DNA of 33,516 nt from Ardenticatenia bacterium (GTDB lineage Bacteria; Chloroflexota; Anaerolineae; Aggregatilineales; JALXEW01): assembly GCA_027069285.1 (NCBI GenBank), contig JALXEW010000288.1, positions 2,558-36,073 on the forward strand, in the 5' to 3' direction. The notes under the pieces are model-generated. The model worked only from the letters and a program-made list of their open reading frames with translations. It did not search any database and had not been told where the DNA came from. Shown in pieces: positions 16,863-27,564 of the stretch (the first letter of the stretch is position 1; each line of letters begins with the position of its first letter). The position numbers and the translations under genes are program-made.

Positions 16863-17756
16863 ATGGCGCCACATACCAAAATCCAGAACATCCGTATAGA
16901 CGGCCATAAACTGACCGCCATAGCCCTCAACGACCAGAACACTCCAGGTCATCCGGTGGTGCTGATACATGGCATCAGCGCATCGGTGCGATTCTGGGGC
17001 GACGATCAGACATCCCCCTTCAGGGAACAGGGGCCTTGCTACTCCCTCAGCCTCCCAGGCCACTACCCTGCTGAGTTCCCACCCAACTTCCAAAAGGGAG
17101 CCTTGACCGCCGAGATGATCGGGCGAGTCCTGGCAAAAGCTATCTCGGAGCTGCTGGGAGAACGCAAGGTGACTCTGGTCGGCGTATCTACAGGCGGATT
17201 CGCCGCCCTGGCAATCGCTCTATACGCACCGGAATTGGTCGGGCGCATTGTGTGCATCTCCGGCTTCTGCCACGGGCGCTGGACGGGCGCTTTGGGGCTT
17301 TATCAGTGGCTGGCAAGACAGGGTGCAATAGGCCGAGCACTTTTCAAGATGGGGTACTCGCTCGCCAGGAGTAACCGGGCCATATTCACCTACCTGTGGC
17401 AGATGCCGGCAGCCGATAGGAAAGCACTACGGGCGTACCCGTATCTCGATGCCTGCGTGAGCGCGACGTACCCCGACTTCAGGCGCCTGGACCTGGATGC
17501 TTTGGCGGCTTATTTCGAGGTCATGCCGGATATTTCCATTTGTAACCGGCTGTCGAGCATACGGGCACCCACGCTCGTGATGGCAGGCGATCACGACCCG
17601 ATCGTGCAGCCGGATCAGGCACGGATCATCGCCCGCTCGGTACCGGGGGCAAGCCTGGCCATGATAAAAGGCGGGGGGCACCTCCTCTTCGCCGAGCGCC
17701 CAAAGGTATATCACCGCGTGCTGCGGGAGTGGCTCGACGCCACTAATGCCGAATAG
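16863..17756 (+). CDS. alpha/beta-fold hydrolase
   Basis: Nucleophile elbow GVSTGG, oxyanion region VVLIHGIS, catalytic AGDHDP and GGGHLLFAE. Confidence 0.9.
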   Translation: MAPHTKIQNIRIDGHKLTAIALNDQNTPGHPVVLIHGISASVRFWGDDQTSPFREQGPCYSLSLPGHYPAEFPPNFQKGALTAEMIGRVLAKAISELLGERKVTLVGVSTGGFAALAIALYAPELVGRIVCISGFCHGRWTGALGLYQWLARQGAIGRALFKMGYSLARSNRAIFTYLWQMPAADRKALRAYPYLDACVSATYPDFRRLDLDALAAYFEVMPDISICNRLSSIRAPTLVMAGDHDPIVQPDQARIIARSVPGASLAMIKGGGHLLFAERPKVYHRVLREWLDATNAE

Positions 17757-17765
17757 TACGTCTCT

Positions 17766-18953
17766 CTACGAGATCACTCCCAACTCGCGCCCGACCTTGC
17801 CGAATACTTCCAATGCCATGTCGAGGTCATCGCGGGTGTGGGCAGCCGTGTTCATAACGCGGATGCGGGCTTTGCCCTTCGGCACCGTCGGGTAGCCGAT
17901 CGCCATCGCGAAGACGCCCTCTTCAAACAGACGACGGCTGAACTCCTGGGCCAGTTTGGCGTCCCCAAGCATCACCGGCACGATCGGGGTCTGGGTCTTG
18001 CCCGTGTCGAACCCCATCTCGTTCATGCCTTTCTTGAAGTACTCGGCGTTCGACCAAAGCCTATCCACAAGCTCGGTGCTTTCCTCCAGGAGGTCAACCG
18101 CAGCCAGACACGCCGCCACATCCGGCACGGTCATGGCGCTTGAGAAGAGGAATGGGCGCCCACGCTGCCGCAACCACTCGATCAACAGCTTCGAGCCGGC
18201 AACCACGCCGCCGACTACTCCGAACGCCTTCGACATGGTGCCGACTTCAATATCCACTTTGCCGTGCAGGTCAAAGTGATCCACGATCCCGCGTCCGCCT
18301 CGCCCCAGCACTCCCTCGCCGTGGGCATCGTCCACCATCAGGAGAAAGTCGTTCTCCCTGGCGATCTGGTATATCTCCGGCAACGGGGCAATGTCCCCAT
18401 CCATCGAGAAGACGCCATCGGTCACGATCAGGGCGCGACGATAGCTATCACGCGGTTTCTCGGCGATCACTCGGCGCAAATCATCCGGGTCTGCGTGAGC
18501 ATAACGCACGATCTCGGCCCGCGATAATCTGCATCCGTCAATGATGCTGGCGTGATTTAGCTCGTCGGAGAATATCACGTCCCCGCGCCCCACGAGGGCC
18601 GGTATAGTCGCCAGGTTGGCGTTGAATCCGCTCTGGAAGGTGATCGCCGCTTCGACGCCTTTGAATTCGGCCAGTCGCCGTTCCAATTCGTTATGTAGCG
18701 ACATGGTGCCGGCGATGGTACGGACGGCGCCGGGGCCGACTCCGTATTTTTCTATGGCCTTTTGGGCCGCCTCCCGCAATTTGGGGTGATTCGCCAGGCC
18801 CAGGTAGTTATTGGCGCAGAAGTTGAGCACTTTTTTGCCATCCACTACCAGCCAGGCATCCTGCGGGCTTTCGATTGTGCGGATGTTGATGTAGAGGCCT
18901 TGCTCCCTGAGCGAGGCAAGTTCCTCTTCGATCCAAGCCGTCTTCTCGGTCAT
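17766..18953 (-). CDS. kbl: glycine C-acetyltransferase (2-amino-3-ketobutyrate CoA ligase)
   Basis: AOS-family PLP enzyme: [25 protein letters not shown]-like [45 protein letters not shown]. Confidence 0.9.
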   Translation of the reverse strand: MTEKTAWIEEELASLREQGLYINIRTIESPQDAWLVVDGKKVLNFCANNYLGLANHPKLREAAQKAIEKYGVGPGAVRTIAGTMSLHNELERRLAEFKGVEAAITFQSGFNANLATIPALVGRGDVIFSDELNHASIIDGCRLSRAEIVRYAHADPDDLRRVIAEKPRDSYRRALIVTDGVFSMDGDIAPLPEIYQIARENDFLLMVDDAHGEGVLGRGGRGIVDHFDLHGKVDIEVGTMSKAFGVVGGVVAGSKLLIEWLRQRGRPFLFSSAMTVPDVAACLAAVDLLEESTELVDRLWSNAEYFKKGMNEMGFDTGKTQTPIVPVMLGDAKLAQEFSRRLFEEGVFAMAIGYPTVPKGKARIRVMNTAAHTRDDLDMALEVFGKVGRELGVIS

Positions 18954-18980
18954 TTCAGTTTCTCCTGATCCGAACGCCGA

Positions 18981-19514
18981 TCACACAATGGGTATATCGG
19001 CCAGAATCTCCTGTAAAGCGGCCAGCTGCTCGGAATACTCCGGTTTGAAGATGTGGGGGCATTGCTCGAGTTTGGCCTGGTTGGTGATGAGCTGCAGGGC
19101 GAAGTTGAAGCAGGTGGCCTGACCGCAATCTTTGCAATTCGTCTTGGGCAGGTATTTGTAAAGGGTCATCGGGACCGGGCGCTGGCGGACTTTGTGGTTG
19201 GGTTCGATCTGATCGCGCCGTTCCCACACGTCGTTGACCAGATCTATCATTTCCAGCGCCAGATGCTCGGCTTCAGTCCGGTCCTCCAGGTCGGCAACGG
19301 CGATCTGATCTTGTTGGAAGGTGACTTTGTGACCGCCGACCTTCCATGTGAGGGCCGTCGCGCCGGGATTGTATACCGCGCCTTTCAGCTCCGCGTTCAG
19401 GTAGGGCAACACATCCCCCAGGTTCACCTTCAGGTGGGCGATGGCGCTGAAACGCTCGGCTCCCGGCTCGCAAGGCGGGGTGAAAACTTCTAATTCGTAA
19501 TCTTCGATGTACAT
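18981..19514 (-). CDS. Fe-S cluster protein with a corrinoid/ACS-type 4Fe-4S domain
   Basis: C-terminal LPKTNCKDCGQATCFNFALQLITNQAKLEQCP. Start taken at MYIEDYEL. Confidence 0.75.
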   Translation of the reverse strand: MYIEDYELEVFTPPCEPGAERFSAIAHLKVNLGDVLPYLNAELKGAVYNPGATALTWKVGGHKVTFQQDQIAVADLEDRTEAEHLALEMIDLVNDVWERRDQIEPNHKVRQRPVPMTLYKYLPKTNCKDCGQATCFNFALQLITNQAKLEQCPHIFKPEYSEQLAALQEILADIPIV

Positions 19515-19678
19515 CGCAACGCTCCGTTCGACGCATACAGGCCAAGCGGCCACTTCGGCGCTTTAATGTTATCAAGGGGACTATCCATCCGCCAGAGTCC
19601 GGATAAACCCGCCCAACCGATGGGCGGCATGGCAGCTCGATTCACCCGCTTCCCATCCCGGCGCCCGGACGGGCCGCT

Positions 19679-20983
19679 TTATACCTTCCCTATCAGGCTC
19701 CACGGGCCGGCCCATGTGATCTCGACGGTGGTGAGTCGGCCACGCCAGTCGCGGGAGTCGTCCTCAAAGAAGACGAGTTTGTTCGTGCGCGTCCGACCAT
19801 ACCAGCGGTTCTTCTTTTTGCCTTCGACCAGTACTTCGAGTTGCCGGCCCAGCAGGGCGGAGTTGATCTCGGCGGCGATCTGAGATTGCAGGTCATCCAG
19901 GGCTTTACGACGACGTTCCTTTTCCTCCGGCGGCACGTCATCGGGCATCTTCCGGGCCGAGAGGGTCTGCGGGCGCGGGCTGTAGCGGGCTATGTGCACT
20001 TTGTCGAGCCGCAATTCCGCCAATAGCTCATAGGTACGCATGAACTGTTGCTCGGTCTCGCCGGGGAAGCCGACGATCACGTCGGTATGTATGGCGACGT
20101 CGGGTATTCTGGCGCGTATTTTTTCGACCAGGCGGCGGTAGTCATCAGCGGTATATCCCCGCTTCATGCGGGCCAGTATCTCGTCATCCCCGGCCTGTAC
20201 CGGCACTTCTATGTGTTCGCAAACTTTCGGCAGCTCTGCCACCGCATCCAGCAGCCGGTCGTCCACCCACAGCGGGTGACTGGTCAGGAATCGCAGACGA
20301 ATCAGGCCGGGTATTTCGTGCACGGCGCGTAGCAGATCGGCCAGGTCTGGGCCACTGCCGAGGTCCCTACCATATCGGTCTATGATCTGGCCAAGCAATG
20401 TGATCTCTTTGACGCCCTGCTCAACCAATGAACGAGCCTCGGCCAGGATCACGTCCATCGGGCGGCTACGCTCCGGGCCACGTCGGTAGGGGACGATGCA
20501 GTAGGCACATCCTTGCGAGCATCCCTGCATGGCGTTGACGTATGTGGCGACCAGTTTACCACGTTCGCGTTCCGGCAGGAGCAGGTCGCCATCCTGGAGC
20601 GCGTCACGTAGTGAGCGTTCCTCATCGGCCAATCCGCGCCCTATGAGCAGGTCTATCAGCGGCTCAGGCGTGGCGGGCGGCATGAAGACGTCAACCCACG
20701 GGAACCGCCCGGCAAGCGGAGACGGCATCTTCCGGCCTACCAGACATCCCATCAGGCCGATGATTTTATCCGGGTGTTGCTCTTTGAGGCCTTTGAGGGC
20801 CATTAAGCGCCCGTAGGCTTTATCCTCGGCGCTCTGGCGCACGACACAGGTGTTGACCACCAGGACGTCGGCCTCATCGGGGGTATCTGCGGCGCGGTAA
20901 CCCAGGCGCTCCAGCTCGCTGGCCAGGCGCATGGAATCGGCCACGTTCATCTGGCACCCCATAGTCCAAATGTGGTACTTCAT
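19679..20983 (-). CDS. miaB: tRNA-2-methylthio-N6-dimethylallyladenosine synthase
   Basis: MTTase domain [17 protein letters not shown], radical [30 protein letters not shown]-like C-terminus. Start at MKYHIW overlaps the accC stop by 4 nt. Confidence 0.93.
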   Translation of the reverse strand: MKYHIWTMGCQMNVADSMRLASELERLGYRAADTPDEADVLVVNTCVVRQSAEDKAYGRLMALKGLKEQHPDKIIGLMGCLVGRKMPSPLAGRFPWVDVFMPPATPEPLIDLLIGRGLADEERSLRDALQDGDLLLPERERGKLVATYVNAMQGCSQGCAYCIVPYRRGPERSRPMDVILAEARSLVEQGVKEITLLGQIIDRYGRDLGSGPDLADLLRAVHEIPGLIRLRFLTSHPLWVDDRLLDAVAELPKVCEHIEVPVQAGDDEILARMKRGYTADDYRRLVEKIRARIPDVAIHTDVIVGFPGETEQQFMRTYELLAELRLDKVHIARYSPRPQTLSARKMPDDVPPEEKERRRKALDDLQSQIAAEINSALLGRQLEVLVEGKKKNRWYGRTRTNKLVFFEDDSRDWRGRLTTVEITWAGPWSLIGKV

Positions 20984-22494
20984 CTCAGGAGTCTCATCAC
21001 CCTCCCATACCACTTCCAGTTGGAGACGCCCGGATGTCCATGATGGACTATCTGGGCGGCTTCCTGACGTTCTCTATGCGCCACCAATGTCGCCACTATC
21101 GCTGCCGTCTCCGGATCCAGGGCCGGGCCTTCATCATCCAGGCTAAACCGTTCTTCCACGAAGGTGGTATCGAAGCTGCCGGCTATGAATCTATGGCTCT
21201 CCAGCAGGTTCTGGTGGAACGGTATGTTGGTGCGCACCCCCATTATACGGAATTCCTCAAGCGCCCGCCGCATACGCAATAGTGCCTCACCACGTGTGGC
21301 GCCCCAGCAGATGAGTTTCGCAAGCAGTGGGTCGTAGTACGGGGTGACTTCGTACCCGGTGTAGACGCCGGTATCAACGCGGACACCGGGGCCGGTCGGC
21401 AATATATCGGCGGTGATGGTGCCGGTGACCGGCAGGTAATTGTTATATGGGTCCTCGGCATTGATGCGGCACTCTATCGCCCAGCCTTTGACCACGATGT
21501 CATCTTGGGCGTAGCCTATTTTGCGCCCACGGGCTATTCTGATCTGCTCTTTGACTATATCCACGCCGGTCACGAGTTCTGTAACCGGGTGTTCTACCTG
21601 AAGGCGGGTGTTCATTTCCAGGAAGTAGAAGTTGCCCTGTTTGTCCACCAGGAATTCGACCGTGCCTGCGTTGACGTAATCAACCGATCTGGCGGCTTCT
21701 ATGGCCACTTCTCCCATGCGCCGGCGCATTTCCTCATCCACGTGCATTGATGGGGCCTCTTCGAGTAATTTTTGGTGGCGGCGCTGGATGGAGCATTCAC
21801 GCTCGCCCAGGTGGATTATGTTGCCGTGCGAATCCCCCAGGATCTGTATCTCGATGTGCCTGGCACCTTCGATGACTTTTTCGAGGTATACTTCGCCGTT
21901 GCCAAAGGCTTTTTCGGCCTCGCGTCTGGCGGCGGCCAACGCATCCGGTAGCTCTTCCGGATCGCGCACCAGGCGCATACCTTTTCCGCCGCCGCCGGCC
22001 ACTGCTTTGACCAGCACCGGGTAGCCGATCTTTTCCGCCGCCGAGACCAGGTCATCGTCGCGGAGACCGGGTTCGGTGCCCGGAACGATCGGCACTCCGG
22101 CCCCGGCAACCGTCTGGCGAGCCATCTGTTTATCGCCCATCGTGGCAATGGCATGGGGCGAGGGGCCGATGAATGCGATCCCCTCATCAATGCAGGCCTG
22201 CGCGAAGTCGGCGTTTTCGGCCAGAAAGCCATATCCGGGATGCACCGCGTCCACGCCGGAACGACGCGCCACGTCGATTATTTTATCTATCCGAAGGTAG
22301 CTCTCGGTAGGCGGCGGCGGGCCGATAAGGTAGGCTTCATCGGCGTAGCGGACGTGCAGGGCCTCTCGATCGGCCTCCGAGTAGACCGCCACGGTCTTCA
22401 GGCCCAGCTCGTGACATGCACGGATGATGCGCACCGCTATCTCGCCGCGATTGGCGATCAGCACTTTTTTGAAAAGCGTTGGGGTTTCGATCAT
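20980..22494 (-). CDS. accC: acyl-CoA/acetyl-CoA carboxylase biotin carboxylase subunit
   Basis: [54 protein letters not shown]. No biotinyl domain at the C-terminus. Confidence 0.93.
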   Translation of the reverse strand: MIETPTLFKKVLIANRGEIAVRIIRACHELGLKTVAVYSEADREALHVRYADEAYLIGPPPPTESYLRIDKIIDVARRSGVDAVHPGYGFLAENADFAQACIDEGIAFIGPSPHAIATMGDKQMARQTVAGAGVPIVPGTEPGLRDDDLVSAAEKIGYPVLVKAVAGGGGKGMRLVRDPEELPDALAAARREAEKAFGNGEVYLEKVIEGARHIEIQILGDSHGNIIHLGERECSIQRRHQKLLEEAPSMHVDEEMRRRMGEVAIEAARSVDYVNAGTVEFLVDKQGNFYFLEMNTRLQVEHPVTELVTGVDIVKEQIRIARGRKIGYAQDDIVVKGWAIECRINAEDPYNNYLPVTGTITADILPTGPGVRVDTGVYTGYEVTPYYDPLLAKLICWGATRGEALLRMRRALEEFRIMGVRTNIPFHQNLLESHRFIAGSFDTTFVEERFSLDDEGPALDPETAAIVATLVAHRERQEAAQIVHHGHPGVSNWKWYGRVMRLLR

Positions 22495-22520
22495 GACGCA
22501 ACCTCACTCGCGCATCCGCA

Positions 22521-24083
22521 TCACAGCGGGATGTTCCCATGCTTCTTCGGCGGATTGGAATCACGCTTGTTGCGCAACATCTCCAGGGCGTTTATCAGGC
22601 GGGGACGGGTATCATGCGGCTCGATCACGTCGTCGATGTAACCGCGCGCCGCCGCGACGTATGGGTTGGCAAAGCGACGCCTGTATTCGGCCACCAGTTC
22701 GGCCCTACGGGCATCCGGATCGTCGGATTCCATCAATTCCCGCCGGAATATTATGTTAACCGCACCTTCCGGCCCCATGACGGCGATCTCCGCCGATGGC
22801 CAGGCCAGATTCAGGTCACCACGGATGTGTTTGCTGCTCATAACGTCATAGGCGCCGCCGTACGCTTTGCGGGTTATGACGGTGAGCTTGGGCACGGTGG
22901 CCTCACAATAGGCGTAAAGCAGTTTGGCGCCGGAGCGGATTATGCCGCCATGTTCCTGCGCCACCCCCGGCAGGAAGCCCGGCACGTCCACAAAGGTGAT
23001 GATCGGGATGTTGAACGCATCGCAAAAGCGCACGAATCTGGCCGCTTTGACCGATGCATCTATATCCAGTACCCCTGCCAGCACCGCCGGCTGATTCGCC
23101 ACTATGCCGACGCTATGCCCGCCCAACCTCGCGAAGCCAACTACGATGTTTTGGGCAAAGTGCTTGTGTATCTCGAAGAATCGCCCCTCGTCAACTACCA
23201 TGCGGATCACGTCTTTTATGTCGTATGGCTTGCTTGGGTCATCCGGCACGATGGTATCCAGGCGCTCATCGGTTCGGAGCGGATCGTCGCCGGTCGGCTC
23301 AAATGGTGGGTCTTCCATGTTGTTCTGCGGCAGGTACGAAAGTAGCTCGCGGATCAGGAACATGCAGTCGGCCTCACTATCCGCAGCCACGTGGCTGACG
23401 CCGCTTTTGGTGTTATGCGTCATGGCGCCACCCAGTTCCTCGAATGTCACCTGTTCGTGAGTGACGGCTTTGATCACCTCCGGGCCGGTGATGAACATGT
23501 GGCTGGTGCCTTTGACCATAAATATGAAGTCGGTCAGGGCCGGGGAGTAGACGGCGCCACCGGCACAAGGCCCCATGATGGCCGAGATCTGCGGCACAAC
23601 GCCGGAGGCGAGGGTGTTGCGCAGGAATATGTCGGCATACCCTCCGAGCGAGACCACGCCTTCCTGGATACGCGCGCCGCCAGAGTCGTTGATCCCGATG
23701 ATCGGGGCGCCGACTTTCATGGCCATATCCATGATTTTGACGACTTTTTCGGCGTGCACTTCCGAAAGGCTACCACCGAAAACGGTGAAATCCTGAGAGA
23801 AAACGAATACCAACCGCCCGTTGATCGTGCCCCAGCCGGTCACCACGCTATCGCCGAGTATCTTCCTTTCCGGCGCATCCATTCCAAAGTCCGTGGCCCG
23901 CTGGACTACGAACATATCGGTCTCCCGGAAGCTCCCTGGGTCGAGTAGCAGGTCTATCCGCTCACGGGCGGTGAGCTTTCCGGCTTTGTGTTGCCGTTCG
24001 ATGCGTTCTTTACCGCCGCCCAGGCGGGCCTGCTCACGGTAACGACGCAGTTGCTCGATCTTTTCGGGTTCGCTCATGGGCAT
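22521..24083 (-). CDS. acyl-CoA (propionyl/methylmalonyl-type) carboxylase carboxyltransferase subunit
   Basis: Carboxyltransferase motifs [74 protein letters not shown]. Confidence 0.93.
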   Translation of the reverse strand: MPMSEPEKIEQLRRYREQARLGGGKERIERQHKAGKLTARERIDLLLDPGSFRETDMFVVQRATDFGMDAPERKILGDSVVTGWGTINGRLVFVFSQDFTVFGGSLSEVHAEKVVKIMDMAMKVGAPIIGINDSGGARIQEGVVSLGGYADIFLRNTLASGVVPQISAIMGPCAGGAVYSPALTDFIFMVKGTSHMFITGPEVIKAVTHEQVTFEELGGAMTHNTKSGVSHVAADSEADCMFLIRELLSYLPQNNMEDPPFEPTGDDPLRTDERLDTIVPDDPSKPYDIKDVIRMVVDEGRFFEIHKHFAQNIVVGFARLGGHSVGIVANQPAVLAGVLDIDASVKAARFVRFCDAFNIPIITFVDVPGFLPGVAQEHGGIIRSGAKLLYAYCEATVPKLTVITRKAYGGAYDVMSSKHIRGDLNLAWPSAEIAVMGPEGAVNIIFRRELMESDDPDARRAELVAEYRRRFANPYVAAARGYIDDVIEPHDTRPRLINALEMLRNKRDSNPPKKHGNIPL

Positions 24084-24089
24084 TCTCCG

Positions 24090-24584
24090 TCACTGCGTAT
24101 CAGGCAATTCGGGCGGCCTATAAGCCGCCCTATCATCCATCGAGTTTTCATTTTTCGCCCCACCGGCGCGCACACCCCGCAGCAGCCAGATGACTATCGC
24201 GCAGTACAAGAAGGTGGCCGCGCCGGTGAAGGGTAGCCGTTGGATCGCGTAGTCGGATCGGGCAAAGACTGCCATCCACGCCAGGGCAAACAGCGCATAT
24301 CCCGGCATGGCCCCCAGGCAGACGTAACGCGCCCATCGCCGCCGTTTGAACACCCCGTAAGCCGCCAATAATAACATCAGCACCCAAAGCAGGTTCAGCG
24401 CGGCGTAAACGTGCGGCGAGAAGGGGATGCCCGCGTCGGTGTACCATTGGGCATCCGCCCATCCCTCGGCAGCCCGGCCAAAGGCTAATCCGCCCTCGGC
24501 CAGGGCCAGCACTAATATCCATGTGGCGCCCCTAAGGCGCCCGTTGCCATGCCCATCTCGGTAGGCGTTATCGTTTGTGGACAT
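24090..24584 (-). CDS. hypothetical multi-pass membrane protein
   Basis: Several hydrophobic helices. Start taken at MSTNDNAYRDG. No family recognised. Confidence 0.65.
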   Translation of the reverse strand: MSTNDNAYRDGHGNGRLRGATWILVLALAEGGLAFGRAAEGWADAQWYTDAGIPFSPHVYAALNLLWVLMLLLAAYGVFKRRRWARYVCLGAMPGYALFALAWMAVFARSDYAIQRLPFTGAATFLYCAIVIWLLRGVRAGGAKNENSMDDRAAYRPPELPDTQ

Positions 24585-24616
24585 CGGGGGGATTATATCA
24601 TCCACATGCGCGGCCA

Positions 24617-24665
24617 AACAAAAAGCAAGACGGCCCCCCGAAAGACGCTCTCCACGGGGGGCCGT
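24617..24665 (-). terminator. Rho-independent terminator downstream of the BTAD regulator
   Basis: 11-bp stem ACGGCCCCCCG (24630-24640) / CGGGGGGCCGT (24655-24665), then minus-strand CTTGCTTTTTGTTT. Confidence 0.8.
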
Positions 24666-24692
24666 TATCTTTCACGCACGGTGGTGCATGGA

Positions 24693-26048
24693 TTATACTT
24701 CCACCCCGGCGTCGCGTAGCGGCCTGGCGGTTTCCGGTGCCGGCGCGATGCCCAATTCCTCGCGGAGGTATTCGGCGAAGTTGCGATAGTGCTCTTTGGC
24801 AGCTTCTATGTCGCCGCGTTCGACGTATAGTTTGATTATCTCCCGATTCAGGTCCTCGCGAACCGGCTTTTCGGCCACGGCCCGCAGCAGGTAACCCAAC
24901 GCCAATTCCTTTTCGCCACGCGCGCTATAGGCAAGTCCAACGCTCCCCAGGACTTCGGCGTAACGTTCCTGTAGCTCTTTCCGTCGTTCTATCACCCAGG
25001 GTTTGTCTGTCCCCAACATGAACGGCCCACGATAGAGGTCTATGGCCTTCAGCCAGAGTTCCATAGGCTGGTCGGCATCGGCCAGTTGGGCCTCGTCCAG
25101 GTATTTTTCAAAGAGCGCCACGTCGTATATCAGCTCGACCGACGGCTTGAGTGAGTAGTGCCCCAGTTCGTAGACTATTACGTTAAGGCCCAGAACGTCC
25201 TGGAGTTTGCGTTTGGTCACGTGGAATACGTTGGTCGCGTCTTTGGTGGGGGTATCCGGCCAGAAGGCGTCAAAGACTTGCTGGCGCGTGGTCGCCGGAT
25301 GATCAACCAGGAACATGAAGAGTGTCCTGGGCAATTCGCCCTCCCAGTCCGTGATGGGGATGCCGTTGACGATGACCTGTCCGGGGCCAAAGGCGTATAC
25401 TTCGATAACGGGCGGGACTTCCTCGCCCTCGACTCTCACTTCTTTCACTCCCTCACCTCCCAGAACCGCCACTCTGCCCTCGCCTACCAGTTGCACCCAC
25501 GGGAATCGCGGCAATACCCTGGAGCTGATCAAGAGTTTGGAGCCAGGTGGCATTGTTTCCACCAATTTTAGTGCAAAGGCCTCCAGTGGGGAAATGGCCC
25601 CGGAGTCGCCAGACCCAACCATGTCCAAACCATCTATGATGAAAGAGACGGGACCAATAGACGACAGGGCCTCGGCACAGGCCTCGGCAGCCTCTTCGGG
25701 TGATGGCTTGCTGAGTTCGGACACTGCGTCCAACGAGATCGAATCGCCGAATTGCTCGACGGCGTAGCGTTGAAATGAGGCCAGAAAGCCTTCTAAGGAC
25801 CCATCTTCGGCATCAATGCGACAGTATAGTGGCCTACGGGTGGTATCGTTCAGTGCGAGGTCTATGAGGGCCTGTCGGAATGGTGCGCGAGGGTGAAGTA
25901 GCACCAGCGCCACCTCATCCCCCAGGGATCGGTATTGCTCCCTGATCTGATCTACCAGGTATCTAGAGCTGTTCATGGTTCCCTCTTTTCCCAATTTTGG
26001 CTGTGCCACTAACTTTGCCTGTAAGTCCACGCTGCAGGTGAAACGCAT
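24693..26048 (-). CDS. SARP/BTAD-type transcriptional regulator with an N-terminal degenerate STAND-like domain
   Basis: wHTH (FGPGQVIVNGIPITDWEGELPRTLFMFLVDHPATTRQQVFDAFWPD...NVFHVTKRKLQDVLG), then BTAD helices ending YAEVLGSVGLAYSARGEKELALGYLLRAVAEKPVREDLNREIIKLYVERGD. True start may be MNSSRYLVDQ. Confidence 0.8.
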   Translation of the reverse strand: MRFTCSVDLQAKLVAQPKLGKEGTMNSSRYLVDQIREQYRSLGDEVALVLLHPRAPFRQALIDLALNDTTRRPLYCRIDAEDGSLEGFLASFQRYAVEQFGDSISLDAVSELSKPSPEEAAEACAEALSSIGPVSFIIDGLDMVGSGDSGAISPLEAFALKLVETMPPGSKLLISSRVLPRFPWVQLVGEGRVAVLGGEGVKEVRVEGEEVPPVIEVYAFGPGQVIVNGIPITDWEGELPRTLFMFLVDHPATTRQQVFDAFWPDTPTKDATNVFHVTKRKLQDVLGLNVIVYELGHYSLKPSVELIYDVALFEKYLDEAQLADADQPMELWLKAIDLYRGPFMLGTDKPWVIERRKELQERYAEVLGSVGLAYSARGEKELALGYLLRAVAEKPVREDLNREIIKLYVERGDIEAAKEHYRNFAEYLREELGIAPAPETARPLRDAGVEV

Positions 26049-26298
26049 ACATAAATACAGTGAATCAAGTTGCCTATTATATCGCGCCCCCCTGCTAATG
26101 CTATGATAGCCTATAGTATACTACCTTATCCGCAAAGTGCAAAAATATCATAATCAACATGGTATAAAATTACCCTCGGCGGCCCTTTGCAGGCCCTTTG
26201 AATACGTTCGGGCGCCAAAGCCCCCGACGCGCTTTCGCATCACCCCCACATTGTGTATAATGCCGATAGCTCAATTATACCAACCCGGGGAGATAGAG

Positions 26299-26586
26299 GT
26301 GAAACTGACCATCGAGGAAGTCGAGCATATAGCCGAGCTGGCGAAGTTGAAACTCTCAGACGAGGAGAAAGAGGCCTACCGCTCTCAACTTTCGGCCATA
26401 TTGGAATATGCCGACCGACTCCGGGAGTTGGATACCGAGGACGTTCCACCCGCAGCATCCGTGCTGCCACTATCGAACGTATGGCGTCCGGATGAGGTGG
26501 GCGAATCGCTGCCGCGCCAGACGGCACTGGCCAACGCCCCCGCATCCGAGGCCGGACAGTTCCGGGTGGACGCGGTGCTGGAATAG
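26299..26586 (+). CDS. gatC: Asp/Glu-tRNA amidotransferase subunit C (GTG start)
   Basis: VKLTIEEVEHIAELAKLKLSDEEKEAYRSQLSAILEYADRLRELDTEDVPP matches the GatC pattern. SD-like ggggaga upstream. Confidence 0.88.
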   Translation: MKLTIEEVEHIAELAKLKLSDEEKEAYRSQLSAILEYADRLRELDTEDVPPAASVLPLSNVWRPDEVGESLPRQTALANAPASEAGQFRVDAVLE

Positions 26587-26602
26587 CAGCCGGATTGAGA
26601 AG

Positions 26603-27451
26603 ATGGCGACCAGAAATTCATCAGGGACTCCGCGCCCTAAGAAGTTGCTGATAGTCGATGATGACGAGGATGTGCTGAAGGTATTGGGAGCGTATTTCAC
26701 CCAGGCAGGTTACCTGGTCAGGAGCGCATCCACGTCGGTCGAGGGATTGGCATTGGCGCTCCAGGAACCGCCGGCCTTGGTCATCCTGGGCGCCCAACTT
26801 GCGGATTGCGATGGCCTGGAGCTTTTCCGGCAGATAAGGGGTAAACCCCGCCTGGCCCATATCCCGATCATATTCATCGCCCGCAAGGAAGAGGCTATCA
26901 GCCGCAATGCCATCCTCGAGGAGGGGGCGGACGATTTCGTCATCAAGCCGTTCGATGCCGACATCCTGGCATTACGGGTCCGCAACGCCATAGCCAGAAC
27001 CGAACGATCCGGCCTGCTGGAACCCCGAACCGGCCTGCCAACCGGCCCGCTCATCGAGGAACGATTGGCCGCACTGGAAAACGAATCCGGCTGGGCACGG
27101 CTGGACGTCAAAATAGAGGGCTTCGATCCGTTCCGCGAGCTGTACGGCTTTATGGACGCAGGTGAAGTGTTGCTCTTCACCGCCCACCTGATCGGCGAGG
27201 TGATGGAAGAGCATGAGTGCGCCGGCGATTTCGTCGGCCACTTCGGCGGCCCGGATTTCTTGATCGTGACCCATTCGGAATCCGCCGAACAGGTGGCGCA
27301 AACTCTCACATCCCGCTTCAACGAGGAGGTGCTCTCGTTCTATAACTTCATGGAACGGGAACAGGGATATATCACCGTCGAAAACGCTTACGGCGACATG
27401 ATCCAGGCACCACTGATGCGTTTGAACGTCCGGATCACCACCGCTCCTTAG
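26603..27451 (+). CDS. receiver domain plus degenerate GGDEF domain protein
   Basis: KKLLIVDDDEDVLKVLGAYFTQAGY...VIKPFDADILALRVRNAI is a REC fold. The C-terminal half is GGDEF-like with GHFGGPDFLIVT at the signature position. Confidence 0.8.
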   Translation: MATRNSSGTPRPKKLLIVDDDEDVLKVLGAYFTQAGYLVRSASTSVEGLALALQEPPALVILGAQLADCDGLELFRQIRGKPRLAHIPIIFIARKEEAISRNAILEEGADDFVIKPFDADILALRVRNAIARTERSGLLEPRTGLPTGPLIEERLAALENESGWARLDVKIEGFDPFRELYGFMDAGEVLLFTAHLIGEVMEEHECAGDFVGHFGGPDFLIVTHSESAEQVAQTLTSRFNEEVLSFYNFMEREQGYITVENAYGDMIQAPLMRLNVRITTAP

Positions 27452-27505
27452 CTTCTGATCCCTACGAAATTCCGCCGGTATCCTTACATTTTCCTCACAG
27501 CGCTT

Positions 27506-27524
27506 TATATCTTTCCGAGATATA
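27506..27524 (+). promoter_or_regulatory. operator-like inverted repeat overlapping a -10 element upstream of padR
   Basis: TATATCT-TTCCG-AGATATA, followed so that TATAAT (27521-27526) overlaps the right arm. 38 nt upstream of the ATG. Confidence 0.5.
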
Positions 27525-27564
27525 ATAGGCGTAAAATATATTTCATAGATACGGGGCCATCACT

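Noticed and set aside
22539-23345. 268-aa ORF antisense to the carboxyltransferase gene
   Set aside because: Same GC-codon shadow effect. The sense protein has all carboxyltransferase motifs.
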